A stretch of 37,078 nucleotides of DNA from Thermomucor indicae-seudaticae (lineage: Eukaryota; Mucoromycota; Mucoromycetes; Mucorales; Lichtheimiaceae): the NCBI GenBank assembly GCA_000787465.1, contig JSYX01000337.1:1-37078 (forward strand), written 5' to 3'. The notes under the pieces are model-generated. The model was not told the origin of the DNA, did not search any database, and was given only the letters and a program-made list of their open reading frames with translations. Within the stretch, counting starts at the first letter, position 1. Each line of letters begins with the position of its first letter. Shown here in pieces: positions 12,408 through 23,904 of the stretch. Position numbers and translations under genes: made by a program.

Positions 12408-12534
12408 TCTGTTAGCATAAAGGACAAAAGTGGACCCAAAAAATGTGACTCGGACCGGGTCTCCTTGGGAAGAGGTGGCTTGACCCTGTCTGTGTCCCCA
12501 CCCCCCTCTCTCTCTCTCTTATAGACTTCCAAAT
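12408..12534. promoter_or_regulatory. Divergent promoter of BUD23 and uS13m
   Basis: Only 127 bp separate the two start codons. It contains a C-rich run and a (CT)n tract (about 12500-12520) close to the uS13m start. There is no clear TATA box. Both genes serve ribosomes, cytosolic and mitochondrial. Confidence 0.75.
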
Positions 12535-12975
12535 ATGCTTCACTTGCTTGGTGTCAATTTACCCGATCGTAAAGTAATCACGTACGGGGCTTGCCAACAG
12601 TTGTTTTTATTTGCTGACGAGGATGCTGACATTACGTAAAACCACAGAACCGCTTTACAGTACTTTTACGGCATTGGAGAGCCGACGGCGTTGAAGATAT
12701 GCGAGGAACTCAATTTGCCCAAGACGCTCAAAGTGGCCGAATTGAATGAAGTTCAGATCAGCAACCTGACAAACAAACTATCGAGTATGACGATTGAAAC
12801 CGATTTAAGACGCCAAGTTCGCGATCATATCATGCACCACAGAAACATTGGCAACTACATTGGCAGACGGCACGCGATGGGTCTTCCTGTCCGTGGCCAG
12901 AACACTCGAAACAATGCGAAGACGGCTAAGCGGCTGAATGGTAAATGGCTGCAACGACGAGGTTACAGCATGTAA
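12535..12975 (+). CDS. SWS2: Mitochondrial small-subunit ribosomal protein uS13m
   Basis: Exons 12535-12581 and 12648-12975 with a 66-nt intron (GTACGG..CACAG), giving 124 residues. The short first exon encodes MLHLLGVNLPDRKVIT. The join yields TTALQYFYGIGEPTALKIC, the helix-two-turn-helix start of the S13 family. The C-terminus has the RNA-binding signature RHAMGLPVRGQNTRNNAKT. uS13 sits in the head of the small subunit and contacts tRNA and the large subunit. The mitochondrial assignment rests on its short length and similarity to bacterial-type S13; cytosolic uS13 is longer and different. The symbol follows yeast. Confidence 0.93.
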
Positions 12976-14076
12976 GTGCTGAACGTGGGAACCCGGTGAT
13001 GAGACACGGTCTTTGCTTATGTTTATGTTTGTAAACAGATGGGCAGAAGCACAGGCCAGCCCTCTCCAAAAGTTTATTAACCGCTTCAAGTCATTATAAT
13101 CCTCTCCATTATTTGTATTTGACCGCCCTTATTCGAAGTACAGGTTTTTGGATAACTTTTTGCGTTCTCTTTGGTGATGTTTGCGTCAACTTTGGAATGA
13201 AATTTGCGCATTTGCATTGTGATATAAAAGCGTTAAAATGCTACAGAAGGCTTATGGTGTGCATCTGTGCGTTCGACTGGCTGCGTCACAGTCAGCGATC
13301 GTCTAAAACAGAACAGGGTCCTGACGTTGGTATTGGTGTGTTTGTCAACATGCATGATGCCCTGCACAGGTGATGTGTACCGCGTGCGTCGAACTTAGAG
13401 GGACCTCCCTCAACTGTGACAATGTATCAATTACATACAATCGGTTGACTTTTGGTGCTGAGGAATTCTTTGGCATGGGCAATCGATCCTTTTGTTCAAG
13501 AATACCGTCGGATGACTTGAAATTATTCTTTGCCGTTCCAAGCTCGGCGGCCAAATCACGATCGATACGGATGCTTGAGACCACCAAAAAGTTTCAAGCC
13601 CTTGTACCTCTATGGCTGCAAGAATGACTTATTACTCTGCTGAATCCTTTTTTATGCTGCGTGACACTATAACACATGCGCAAGCAATCTTGCATCTGAT
13701 TAATAGGACGATCAATGTAATGGACCATCTCTGCAAGCAATTTACCATCTTGCAATGTCCCTCTGGTTATGGAGCAGAAATTTAAATTGCATGAACAAAA
13801 TTATGGCACGTCGCAAGGAGTGTGCCCCCATTGAATTGTTTCTGGGGCGATCGGAACCCCTTCCTAATCTTTTAGTAAGAGAGTTCTTTGAAAGAGCACT
13901 TCGTATCTGCACGACCCTATTTATTCCATATCAGTTCCGGACAAAGTCGAAAGGGAAAGGGGGGATGTTTGAAAGATTCTCGAAATGCATATTGGTATCT
14001 CGGGTTTGATGCTATCAGTAAGTAAGTAAAAGTGGACTAGGCTTTTTTCGCCGCTCAGATGCCTGCAAAGGGGGGA
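12976..14076. other. Intergenic region containing a dispersed repeat
   Basis: 1.1 kb without a gene I can support. It includes the repeat copy at 13143-13280. Short ORFs at 13345-13587 (-) and 13755-14009 (+) show no family motif. Confidence 0.5.
13143..13280. repeat. Dispersed repeat, copy 1
   Basis: Collinear with 28014-28150. Shared blocks in order include TTTGGATAA, TGATGTTT followed by CGTCA, TGCGC, TATAAA, TGCTACAGAA and a final GCGTTC..CTGG. The spacing is nearly the same in both copies. It has no coding content and could be a MITE or a transposon end. Confidence 0.65.
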
Positions 14077-15352
14077 TCAGTAAACGCAACGGGGGGAAAC
14101 TGGGACTCTTTTAAATTCTTTTACCTGCCAGCCTTTGCCATCATTCATCAACAACCAATCATAGAGGCCATCGTCTGTGGTTCCCAGACGGTTTAATGCC
14201 TTATCGAACAGTGCCTGAAGAAATGCATAGTCAGGAGTCTCATCGAATTTGAGCTTCCGAACGTAATGGAAATAGATGCCGAACTCGACTAAATCAGGCT
14301 TGTAAGCGTTTACCGTAGTTTGAGAGAAAGCATACAATGCGCTGCTTACCTGGAAAACCGGCACAAAGATCTGCAATCGAGGTCGTTCTCTTGATTTTAC
14401 CGATCCTCTGGTACTTTTGAGCCTGTGAAGTTGCGTTGACGCCTTGCCAGGGAAGCAACCCGCGTAAAAAGTAAGCCAGGACATAACCAAGAGATTCTAG
14501 ATCATCTCGTCGAGACTGTTCTACAGATTCGTCCATAAGCGACGATTTCTTGTATTTATTTTCGCCCTTAGTTACCATGGCCTTCATGGGTATGGACGCT
14601 CATGTATCTTGCTGTTCCTGACAGACTGTTTCGTTCGCGAAACGCAATGTGCTGTTTCGTTTCTGGGTCCATATATGGCTTGGCCATACCAAAATCGATC
14701 AGAAAGAGCTCCTGGGCCGTGTTGGTGCCTGGACGGCCAATCAGAAAATTGTCCGGCTTGACATCTCTGTAGAGCAAGCCTCGTTCATGCACGACTTGGA
14801 GCAAATGAAGCTATCCAATCAGGTTAGACCTCGCGCTCGTCAGGATTGATCAAAACCGAGACAGTACCATTTTCTTGCCAACCATAGCGACGGTTTTCGG
14901 TGTAAAGACCCGTCCACACAGTTCAAATAGTTCCTCTAGATTGGGACCAAGCAGTTCCAAAACGAGGACATGATAGGGTCCTTCTTGACCGTAATACAAC
15001 ACTGCAGGGAATCCGGCTGATATGCAAGTGAGTCCAGATTCTTTTGAGCACAAGGCGAGTAACTTTACGTGCGCCAGAAAGCAACTCGTACACCCTGTGT
15101 TCTTCTTGCAGTTGGAATACACTAGCATTCCGCGATTCAAACTTGATTGCAACCGGCTCATTACTTTGCGCGTCGACTCCTTCAGCAGTTTTCTCTTAGC
15201 AAAAGCGTTTGTACGCAGCATCTGTGCATACCTTCGTACAAAACACCAAAGCTCCCTGCACCTAAACGGCTTCCGACTTTGTAAAGCTTACCAACCACTT
15301 TAGGAATGAGATCCTGATCGTGTGGATCAGCATCACCCGTTGGAGAGTCCAT
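14077..15352 (-). CDS. Casein kinase 1 family protein kinase
   Basis: Six exons: 15232-15352, 15069-15179, 14868-15016, 14576-14810, 14350-14520 and 14077-14288. Introns are 52-61 nt; the product is 332 residues. It shows [15 protein letters not shown] (ATP loop), Lys53 in VAIKFESR and YRDVKPDN with catalytic Asp143. It also has DFGMAKPY (Asp166) and the CK1 landmark [21 protein letters not shown]. The usual SINTH of CK1 reads SVHTH here. RYMS before it is more like membrane-bound yeast Yck or CK1-gamma types than like Hrr25. It lacks the long C-terminal tail of Yck kinases and ends at CVY, so it is nearly a bare catalytic domain. An extra 3' exon after the possible donor at WQ/GTAAAA cannot be ruled out. 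Confidence 0.93.
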
Positions 15353-15555
15353 CCTTTTCGGGAGATCAAAGAAAAGAATGCATGATTCCAGTCAATTTCC
15401 CAGAATATAGCCAAGTTACGTGCTTTACAAAGTGCCTATTGCTAGGCACATCTACCATGTGCGAGAGCGTGGGGAAAATGTTACCCCACAAAAAGCGGTG
15501 AGAAACCGTTCCAATGATCGTATGACACAGCTTACCTGCATGACAGCAGAAAACG

Positions 15556-15562
15556 TATAAAA
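15556..15562 (+). promoter_or_regulatory. TATA box of the small gene at 15610
   Basis: TATAAAA lies about 50 bp before the ATG at 15610, preceded by G and followed by GG. This is the clearest TATA box in the window and suggests a regulated gene. Confidence 0.55.
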
Positions 15563-15609
15563 GGCCCAAACGTACAGAACTTTCGATCAACGAACCTCTT
15601 TTTTTCATT

Positions 15610-15960
15610 ATGGAAAAACAACGACCTACCAATCCTGAACAAATGACATCGGTAAGCTAAACACTGTTGTCTTGACAAGTTCTGTGTGTCGTTTGACGAA
15701 AAAAAAAAAAGGCTGTGCAGGCTCGGAGAGGGTCTCTATGGGAGCGACTTGCTGGTGGCATGCGTCGCACATCCGAATATGATTTGAAGGGTATCCGAGC
15801 AATGAACGCTGAAGGGTTTGCTCCGGCTGGAGCCAAGTATGACGACAACTTTGGCAACTCGGCGCTCTATGAGACCGCCTTTAATGCACCCAAGCGAAGT
15901 GATGCGCAGAAAATCGAAAGGATCAATTTGGCAGAGGACGCTCTGCGTCAAATGTCGTAA
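15610..15960 (+). CDS. Small conserved-looking protein of unknown function
   Basis: Two exons, 15610-15651 and 15721-15960, separated by a 69-nt intron (GTAAGC..GCAG); 93 residues. Exon 1 encodes MEKQRPTNPEQMTS. Exon 2 holds two basic-directed Ser/Thr sites, RRGS and RRTS, of the kind used by PKA-type kinases. A charged segment (YDLKGIRAMNAEG), FAPAGAKYDDNFGNSALYE and a helical C-terminus follow. There is no signal peptide or membrane segment. A competing acceptor at 15711, after an A-rich tract, would add three residues (AVQ) in frame. Divergent from the CK1 gene, with 257 bp between start codons. I do not recognise the family. Confidence 0.7.
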
Positions 15961-16970
15961 ATCCCCTATCATTGTTTATTACCCAACGTCAAAAAGTGCA
16001 AAGTAAAAAACCTCTCTCTCTCTTGTTTAGCTAGGATCGTTAAATAGTCCATTTTTATCAAACCAAGACGTATTTTTGTAACACTTTCTCTTTGGTTGGT
16101 CGACATGTTGCTTCTGTCTTTCAGTAAATGGTTCGGCTCAGCCAGTATGACGTGCAGTGGTGCTTGCCCAAGGTATTTTATTTGGATAATGTTGCTTAGA
16201 AAGAAGCCCTTACAACTCGAGTTCCACCGAAAGTTCTGCAAATCGTTCGAGTCCTTTCCGATACACTGTTGGGAATGCCTCGTATGATCGTGACCGAGAA
16301 TAGTGGGGGCCAATGGCAATTGTTATTCGCACAATTGTAGCGACAGGTCTTAATTCAAAAGGACACGGGTATAGCGCAGAATTTAGCTATGTCTGGGGAA
16401 CACAGACAGATAAGGTTTTGAGATGCCAAGCAAAAAATCGGGTCTGCAAAATCTTGGATACACATTGCACAGTGATCAAGCTTGCATGCGCCCATCCTAT
16501 AGGCAGTGTTCGCTATTCGACACTGCTCGACAAGTCTGGAATAGAGAGAACCTAATTTGGCTTAGCCGACGCTGCTAAAACTAGAGCTCTTTACTGCTGT
16601 TACGACTGATCTGCACTATTTGTTTCTATCCGTCAGAAGTAGCACCTCTGGTTTTTGAAAAAGAAATTAGACCGTTCATCAGGTCATGTGCCAAGACGAT
16701 GTCGCTTCATGTAAAAGTTACTTTTTTTTTAGCACACAAAATCTCGGTATAGCAATGCAACCAGTTTTGGACTTGGACGATCGGATCATTGCAGCTTTGA
16801 GCTCCCGCTCATTCTTTTCGGCATCCATTTTCCCTCTTTGGAACCACGTCAAACTACTACTTATAGCTTTCTTTCCTTCCAGGCATCCCCCTCTTTTCCT
16901 TTAAGCCTGCTGGCAAAAACGGCAGCTTAACCTATACCTTTCCTTCACTCTCACACACCCTTGATTCTGG
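15961..16970. other. Intergenic region upstream of chitin synthase
   Basis: 1.0 kb with no supportable gene. It contains a short (CT)n tract near 16010-16022 and pyrimidine-rich sequence just upstream of the chitin synthase ATG, which is likely its promoter. ORFs at 15969-16319 (-) and 16313-16555 (+) show no motif. Confidence 0.5.
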
Positions 16971-19900
16971 ATGGGGAAGCTCAAGAATAGGCCCCAAAAT
17001 TTAGCTGATCTTACTCAGCTCACTACAACCCCTACCGAGGATTCCATCACCGCGGCCCTCAGGACACGTTTCGAAAATGACTTCATCTATACACGCATCA
17101 ACGACACTGTTCTCGTCTCCCTTAATCCGAATAAAGACACGGCCCACTCTCAGTCGTCGCCAGACTATGTCGCCGAGTACAAGGAGATTACCACACAAAA
17201 CAACATGGAGCCATTACCGCCTCATGTCTTTCAGATCACCAATCAAGCGTATCTGCACATGAGGAGGACAGGCATCGACCAGTCGATTATTCTCAGGTAC
17301 CACGCTTAAAAAGAATAATACACTTGCAGAGGCAGAATAGAGTGCGCTAAAGACATGCGATTGCAGCGGAGAAACAGGCAGTGGCAAAACCGAGGCACAA
17401 AAGCTGATATCACGGCATCTGACGGCCCTCAGTAGCCCAAAGAAAGAGTCGAAACTGGCCAGTCAAATCATTCATGCCCAGACCGTCCTCGAAGCGTTTG
17501 GACATGCCAAAACGGTATACAACCCGAACGCGTCCAGGTTTGGAAAGTATATCGAGTTTCAGTTTAATGAGCGCGGACGCATGACGGGCGCCAAGATACT
17601 CAACTACCTCTTTGAGAAAAAGCGAGCGGCGCAAGTCCCGGTTGGAGAACAGAACTTTCATGCGTTCTACTACTTGTTGGCCGGAGTATCGCCGGAGGAG
17701 AGGTCGATCCTGAAACTGGCCGAAGATCCAGCTCAGTATAGTAGCTATCTAAGGCGCACCGAGGCGCCTACGACAGCCGAAGCCGAGAAATATGAGGCGC
17801 TGAAGTCTGCGATGCGCTCGCTAGGTATTGGGAAGCGTCACCAGGCGCGGATCATGCAGCTATTAGCGTGTTTGCTTCATCTTGGGACGTTGCAGTTTGA
17901 CGACGACGCCAACGGTCAGCAAGAAGGCGTCGGGATCAAAAATCCAGACACGCTTGAACTCGTGGCAGATTTCCTGGGCGTCGACCCAGATTCTCTGCTG
18001 AACACCCTGACGTACAAGACGCAGCTGATAAAGAAAGATGTTACGACGGTGATCCTCAACGCAGAACAGGCTGCACAGCAACGAGACGAACTGGTTGTCG
18101 ACTTATACTCGCTTCTTTTCTCGTGGATAGTAGAGCAGATCAACAGCAAATTATGCAATGAGACAGTGCACAATGTGGTTGGTGTTTTGGATCTACCTGG
18201 GCCGTACACCTATTACACGCCTGCTTCCTTTGACGCCTTCTGTGTAAACTTCGCGAATGAGCAGATCCACAACTACATGCTCCGTCAGATTTTTGAGACA
18301 GACGTGGGAGATTACCGTCAGGACGGCCTAGAGATCCCGGACGTTCCTTACTTTAGCAACACTGCATGTATCGAACTCTTTGAACGACCCAAGCATGGAT
18401 TGATTGATATCGCAAACAACCATAGCAAGTCCGCGAGCCGTGGAACCGACAAGAATATGCTGGACACATTCTGCAAATACAACACTGGACACGACTCGTT
18501 TGCGATCAAGACGTCTGATACCGGCGCTCGGCTGTTTGCAATCCAGCATTACACGGGCCAAGTTTCGTACAATCCAGCTGGGTTTATCGAAAGGAACAAG
18601 GATGTGCTCAATGTCGACTTTGTAGCCCTTTTTCGTGGCAACGAGGATACGCCAGAGTCCTATAACTCGTTTATTGTCGGACTGTTTGCAGACAAGAGCA
18701 TTCGAACCGAAGCTCATCCAAAACAGTCAGATGCTATTATGAACGCACAGCAGAGCAATCAGCCGACGCGCACGCCGTCGATGCGACGCTCAAAGTCTAC
18801 GCGGCGCAACAATAAGCAGAATGCAGCATCAGCGGAAGAAGAACCCAATGAAGCGATAAAGAAAAAGGCGGATCATGGTGTTTCGATGGTGCTGTCACAG
18901 TTACGAGCATCGCTGAATGATCTCCTGATGACTCTGGACGAAACGTCACCTTGGTTTGTGTTTTGTTTGCGTCCGAGCGACGGCATACGAGGCAATGCGT
19001 TTGATGCACATCGAGTCCGTGCTCAGGTGAGGGCGTTGGGACTAGCCCAGATTGCAGAAAGGATGCGAAAAAGCTATACCATGTCGTTTTATCACGATGA
19101 ATTCTGTGAACGCTACCGTGGGACCCTGATTGCTGTTGGTGTAGAACAAGACAGGGACCCACGGGCGCAGTGTGAAGCGGCCGCGGCCATATTCGGATGG
19201 CTAGATAGCCAAGTGGCCATTGGCAATAATCGAGTAAGTGAGAGTCCAGTATCCGTGAATCAGTCACGTCGATGCTGAGGCGCGTTCTAGATATTCCTGA
19301 ATGAAACTGCGTGGAGACATCTGGAAGACCAGCTTCGGGCTATCGAGAAAGGCGAGCAGCGACGACAAAAGGAGGAAAGGGGTAAAAATTCGGCGTCCAA
19401 GTGGGGGGGGGAGAGGAATGAGCATGGATGCGTCGTCTAACGTATGTTATAGATCTTCTTACCGGGACCGGATCAGAAAGTGGCCGCAGGGCTGCAGCTG
19501 TCAGTGTAGCAGCAGCAGCAGGGCTACCTGCTCCTCGGACAGTAGGCGGAGCCATGTCGGTCTACTCGGATGACCAGCGGTCGTTTATCTCGGACGATGA
19601 CTACTACGATGATCATCCGTATCACGAAGGCATGTCACAAGCCGGTTCGGACGGGTTCACGTCGAGCGCGTCAGGGTATACAGAAATGAAGAAGATGATG
19701 ATGCCTGTCCAAGTCGAGACAGTGCCTCAGGAAGATGAAAAGCCAACGCCAGGTCGACGACGATGGCTAGCGTTCGTGTGGTTCATGACGTGGTGGATAC
19801 CTACCAAGTTCCTTGAAGTGTGCGGGCATATGAGGCGGAAGGACGTTCAGATAGCATGGCGTGAAAAGGTTGCACTCTGTATGATTATCTTTTTGATGGC

Positions 19901-22562
19901 CGGCTTTGTGATCTGGTTCTTGGTTGCGTTTGGCAAAATCATTTGCCCCCATCAACAAGTGTTTTCTCAGACTGAGCTTCAGGCGCATAGTGATGATAAC
20001 AACGCGTATGTTGCCATTCGCGGTGAAGTATTTGACCTGACGTCGTTTGCACCGCGACACTGGGCAAGTGGGGTGATCCCGCCGAGTGCGGTTCTTGCGT
20101 ATGCTGGAACGGATGCTACGGCTCTGTTTCCTGTGCAGGTGTCGGCGTTATGTCAGGGCACTACTGGGCAAGTCTCTCCAGACGTGTCCTTGGACTTTCA
20201 GATCAACCTTACGGACAGCAATGCTCGGTATCACGATTTCCGATATTGGACTGGAGATTACCGGCCAGACTGGTACTACGAGCAGATGATGTATCTGCGG
20301 CAGAGCTACAAGCTGGGTAATATGGGATACACGCCAATGGATCTGAAGAACCAGGCGAACAATCCGACGAATGTCAATGGTATCACGACGACGCGAAAAT
20401 GGGCGATCCTGGATAATGACATATACGACCTCACGTTTTACATCATGGGAGGACGGACCGCACGAGGACCCGATGGCCAAGCTGTGTCTGGCAATGACGT
20501 TGATCTGAACTTTATGGACGACTCGATCGTCGAGCTCTTTAGGACCAAGTCTGGGACGGATATCACGGGATACTTTCATGCCCTACCACTTGATGAGCAG
20601 GTCAAGAATTGGCAGAAAGTGTGCCTCCGCAACCTGTTTTACGCCGGCACGGTGGACGAACGGAATTCAGCACGGTGTATATTTGCAGAATACCTTTTGC
20701 TGATCGTGACCGTCCTGTTGTGCTTGGTGATTGTGTTCAAGTTCCTGGCAGCGCTGCAGTTTGGAACGAGGCGTGAACCTGAAGAGCACGATAAGTTTAT
20801 CATTTGCCAGGTGCCGTGCTATACAGAAGACGAAGAGAGTCTGAAGAAGACGATCGACTCGATCTCGGTGCTGGACTACGATGATAAGCGGAAGCTCCTG
20901 TTCATTATCTGTGACGGCATGATTGTGGGCGGTGGCAACGATCGGCCGACGCCTCGTATCGTGTTGGACGTTCTGGGGGTGGATCCTGCGGTGGACCCTG
21001 AGCCGCTGTCGTTCCTCTCGGTTGGCGAAGGGGCCAAACAGCACAACATGGGCAAAGTGTACTCTGGACTGTACGAAATCAAGGGACATGTGGTGCCCTA
21101 TATTGTGGTGGTCAAAGTCGGCAAACCCAGCGAACGGCAAAAGCCAGGCAATCGCGGCAAACGGGATTCGCAGCTGATCCTGATGAGGTTCCTGAACAAG
21201 GTCCACTTCAACTCACCAATGACGCCGATGGAACTGGAGATATACCATCAGATCAAGAACGTGATCGGGGTGCATCCAAGCTACTATGAGTTTGTGCTTA
21301 TGGTGGATGCGGACACGGAGGTGAAGAAGGACGGGTTGAATCGACTGGTGTCATGCTTTGTGCATGATTCGCGGATCATTGGCCTGTGTGGAGAGACGCT
21401 GCTGTCGAACGCCAAGGATACGTGGGTGACAATGATTCAAGTGTACGAGTACTTTATTTCGCACTACTTGATCAAGGCGTTCGAGTCGCTTTTCGGTACA
21501 GTGACCTGCTTGCCCGGCTGTTTCTGCATGTACCGTATACGGTCGCCCAGCAAGAACCAACCGCTCCTGATTGCGAACCAAGTGATTGAGGATTACGCGA
21601 TCAACAAGGTCGACACGCTGCACAAAAAGAACTTGTTGTATCTCGGCGAGGACCGATATTTAACGACGTTGATATTGAAGCATTTCCCGAACTACAAGAC
21701 GAAATTCACGCCTGATGCAAAGTGCGAAACGAACGCGCCCGATCGATGGTCTGTGCTGTTGTCTCAGCGGCGGCGTTGGATCAATTCGACGATCCACAAC
21801 CTTGGCGAACTGATTTATTTGCCTCAGCTGTGTGGATTCTGCTGTTTCTCGATGCGGTTTGTGGTGATGATGGACCTGATCAGTACGCTGGTGCAACCGG
21901 CGATCGTTGGATACCTGGTGTATCTGATCTATTCGCTCGCGACTTCGACGAGCACGGTGCCGATCATGTCTATCCTGACGATCGCGGGTACTTATGGACT
22001 CCAAGTGATCATTTTCCTGCTGCATCGCAAGTGGGAGCATATCATTTGGATGATTGTGTCGATTCTGGCTATTCCAGTGTTTTCGTTCCTGATCCCGATC
22101 TACGCGTATTGGCATTTCGATGACTTTTCGTGGGGCAATACGCGTGTGGTGATGGGTGAAAAGGGACGCAAGAAGCTGGTGAACGCGGACGAGGGATACT
22201 TTGATCCCAACACGATTCCGACCATGACATGGGAAGAATACGAAGAGTATCTTTTGACGGAAGAACAATGGAAGAACGACAACGACGACGACGACGACCA
22301 GGGCGACAATGGATCGGTTGGATCTGGTTACTACAGCCACACTGGTAGCTATTATCCGCTGCCAGGTGCAGGACAGTACGCATCAAGCCATAAATCATTC
22401 GTCGCTCCTTCGGTGATCGCGCCACAAAGTCATCATCAGTCATTTCTACCGCCGCCAACCACCCTCATGCCACCGCCATCAGGACTTCCTCATCAGTCGT
22501 ACTTTGGCGGTCCTCCACAGCAATATTATCCAACCTCACCTTTACATCGATACGCTGAATAA
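16971..22562 (+). CDS. Chitin synthase with N-terminal myosin motor domain
   Basis: Polymerises UDP-GlcNAc into cell-wall chitin at the plasma membrane; the motor-like part is thought to help deliver or tether the enzyme. Exons 16971-17296, 17367-19233, 19291-19381 and 19453-22562 give 1797 residues. The motor spans about 1-760: P-loop GETGSGKT (110-117) and switch I NPNASRFGKY (near 161). At the switch II position (near 384) it reads DLPGPY instead of the canonical DLxGFE. Two membrane segments follow (about 867-885 and 900-922), then a cytochrome-b5-like stretch (about 926-1000) without the heme HPGG motif. The synthase domain has VMVDADTEV (near 1378), GEDRYL (near 1495) and QRRRW (near 1533), with more membrane helices to about 1650. 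The tail has DNDDDDDQGDN and a Tyr/Pro-rich end; I see no DEK_C domain. Confidence 0.95.
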
Positions 22563-22767
22563 TCAAGATAGATTCTCCCCCTACATCGATCTCCTCTACA
22601 TCCTACTTCATCCTATCTCTATAGTTCTTTTTGCACTTACAACGATGGCTCGTCCTAGTTTGCCTGGATATCAGGTAAAAAAGCCATTGTAATCACCTAA
22701 TTATAATATAACATTTTCCATTTTATATGCACGATGATGAAATCAAGATTGGAGGGTTAATTAACTA

Positions 22768-23717
22768 TTAAGCATTGGCAGCCTTTTGTGGCGGCCGTTC
22801 ACGTTCACCAAAGATGGTTCGACCAACGCGGACATTGGTAGAGCCAGCTTTCAGGGCTTGAATGTAGTCGTCTGACATGCCCATACTCAACTCGAGAGAC
22901 TTGTCTGGCACGGCATCTTGAACGATCTTTCTGCACTCGACAAGGCACTAGAACTCTCTCTTTTGAGCGGCGGGATGATCCTTTCTTGAAGTCAGATAGA
23001 TAGATAGACGATTTTACCTTAAAATCAGGATTCTCGAGGTCTGGATCGCGGCCAAACATGCCAATGGTCATGAGACCGGACAAAACCAGATGCGGGCAGT
23101 GGTGGACGATATGCTTGCAAACGTTGAGGCATTGTTCGGGCGCGACGCCGCTCTTGGCTTCTTCGCGACTCGTATTGACTTGGACAAAGACCCGCAACGG
23201 TTCCGACCGCAACGCGCTCGCGGCTTTATCCAGCGCATCCGCCTTTTTGATACTGTCGATCGTCTCGACCACGTACAGATTCGGGATCGCAGCCACCGTC
23301 TTGCACTTGTTCGTCTGGAGGTGGCCGATAAAATGCCATTGGATATCGCGAGGCAACTGGGCTTGTGTTTTTAGATCAATCGAATGAAATATCTCTCTCT
23401 CTCGACGTGCCGGTCTCGATTTACCTGTTTGCTCTTCTCGACCAGTTCTTGAACATAGTTTTCGCCGAAATGGCGCTGTCCTGCTTCGTACGCGTACATT
23501 ACGTCCTGCGCCGGTTTGTATTTGCTGACTGCGACAAGGCGTGCCTTTTGTGAAGATAAAAAGGGAGTCATTGGGGTTGGCATGCGCCGGCATGTCTCTG
23601 TAGGTGTTCCGACGAGATTACCTCGCGCGCTGGATCGGCTTGCGCCAGAACTTGTTTCATCGCAGCGCGAACGTGTTCGAGGTTCTGCACAATTTCAGAT
23701 CGTCGATCGGATGCCAT
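22768..23717 (-). CDS. PLPBP: PLP homeostasis protein (YggS/PROSC family)
   Basis: Binds pyridoxal phosphate without catalysis and keeps free PLP in balance. Exons 23622-23717, 23425-23544, 23018-23356 and 22768-22947 give 244 residues. [11 protein letters not shown] contains the PLP lysine (Lys40). Family blocks [32 protein letters not shown] and [13 protein letters not shown] are intact across the joins. The chosen start, MASDRRSE, fits cytosolic homologs. An in-frame upstream ATG at 23810 would add 31 residues (MKIMLLLTRPSFVPTVTRS...) that look like a mitochondrial presequence, so dual targeting by alternative start is possible. It lies 187 bp downstream of the ketopantoate reductase stop, on the same strand. 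Confidence 0.94.
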
Positions 23718-23904
23718 CGTTCGTTTAGACACGTAATACGCTATAGTAGTAGTAGAACGGGTAACAGTGGGAACGAACGAGGGTCTTGTGAGAAGAAGCA
23801 TAATCTTCAAGTAGGCGGGGCGTTCTTTTTTCTTCTATGGTGTCTGCTCCGCCCCCCCAAGTGTACCGTCAATTCGGAACCCAATAGCAACCTTTTTTTC
23901 TTTT

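Noticed and set aside
20667..22340. Several long minus-strand ORFs across the chitin synthase
   Set aside because: Same-register shadows of a G/C-rich coding exon; no motifs and no start context.
22644..22691. Short 16-codon ORF after the chitin synthase stop
   Set aside because: Follows the stop of a complete gene and has no supporting feature; most likely 3' UTR.
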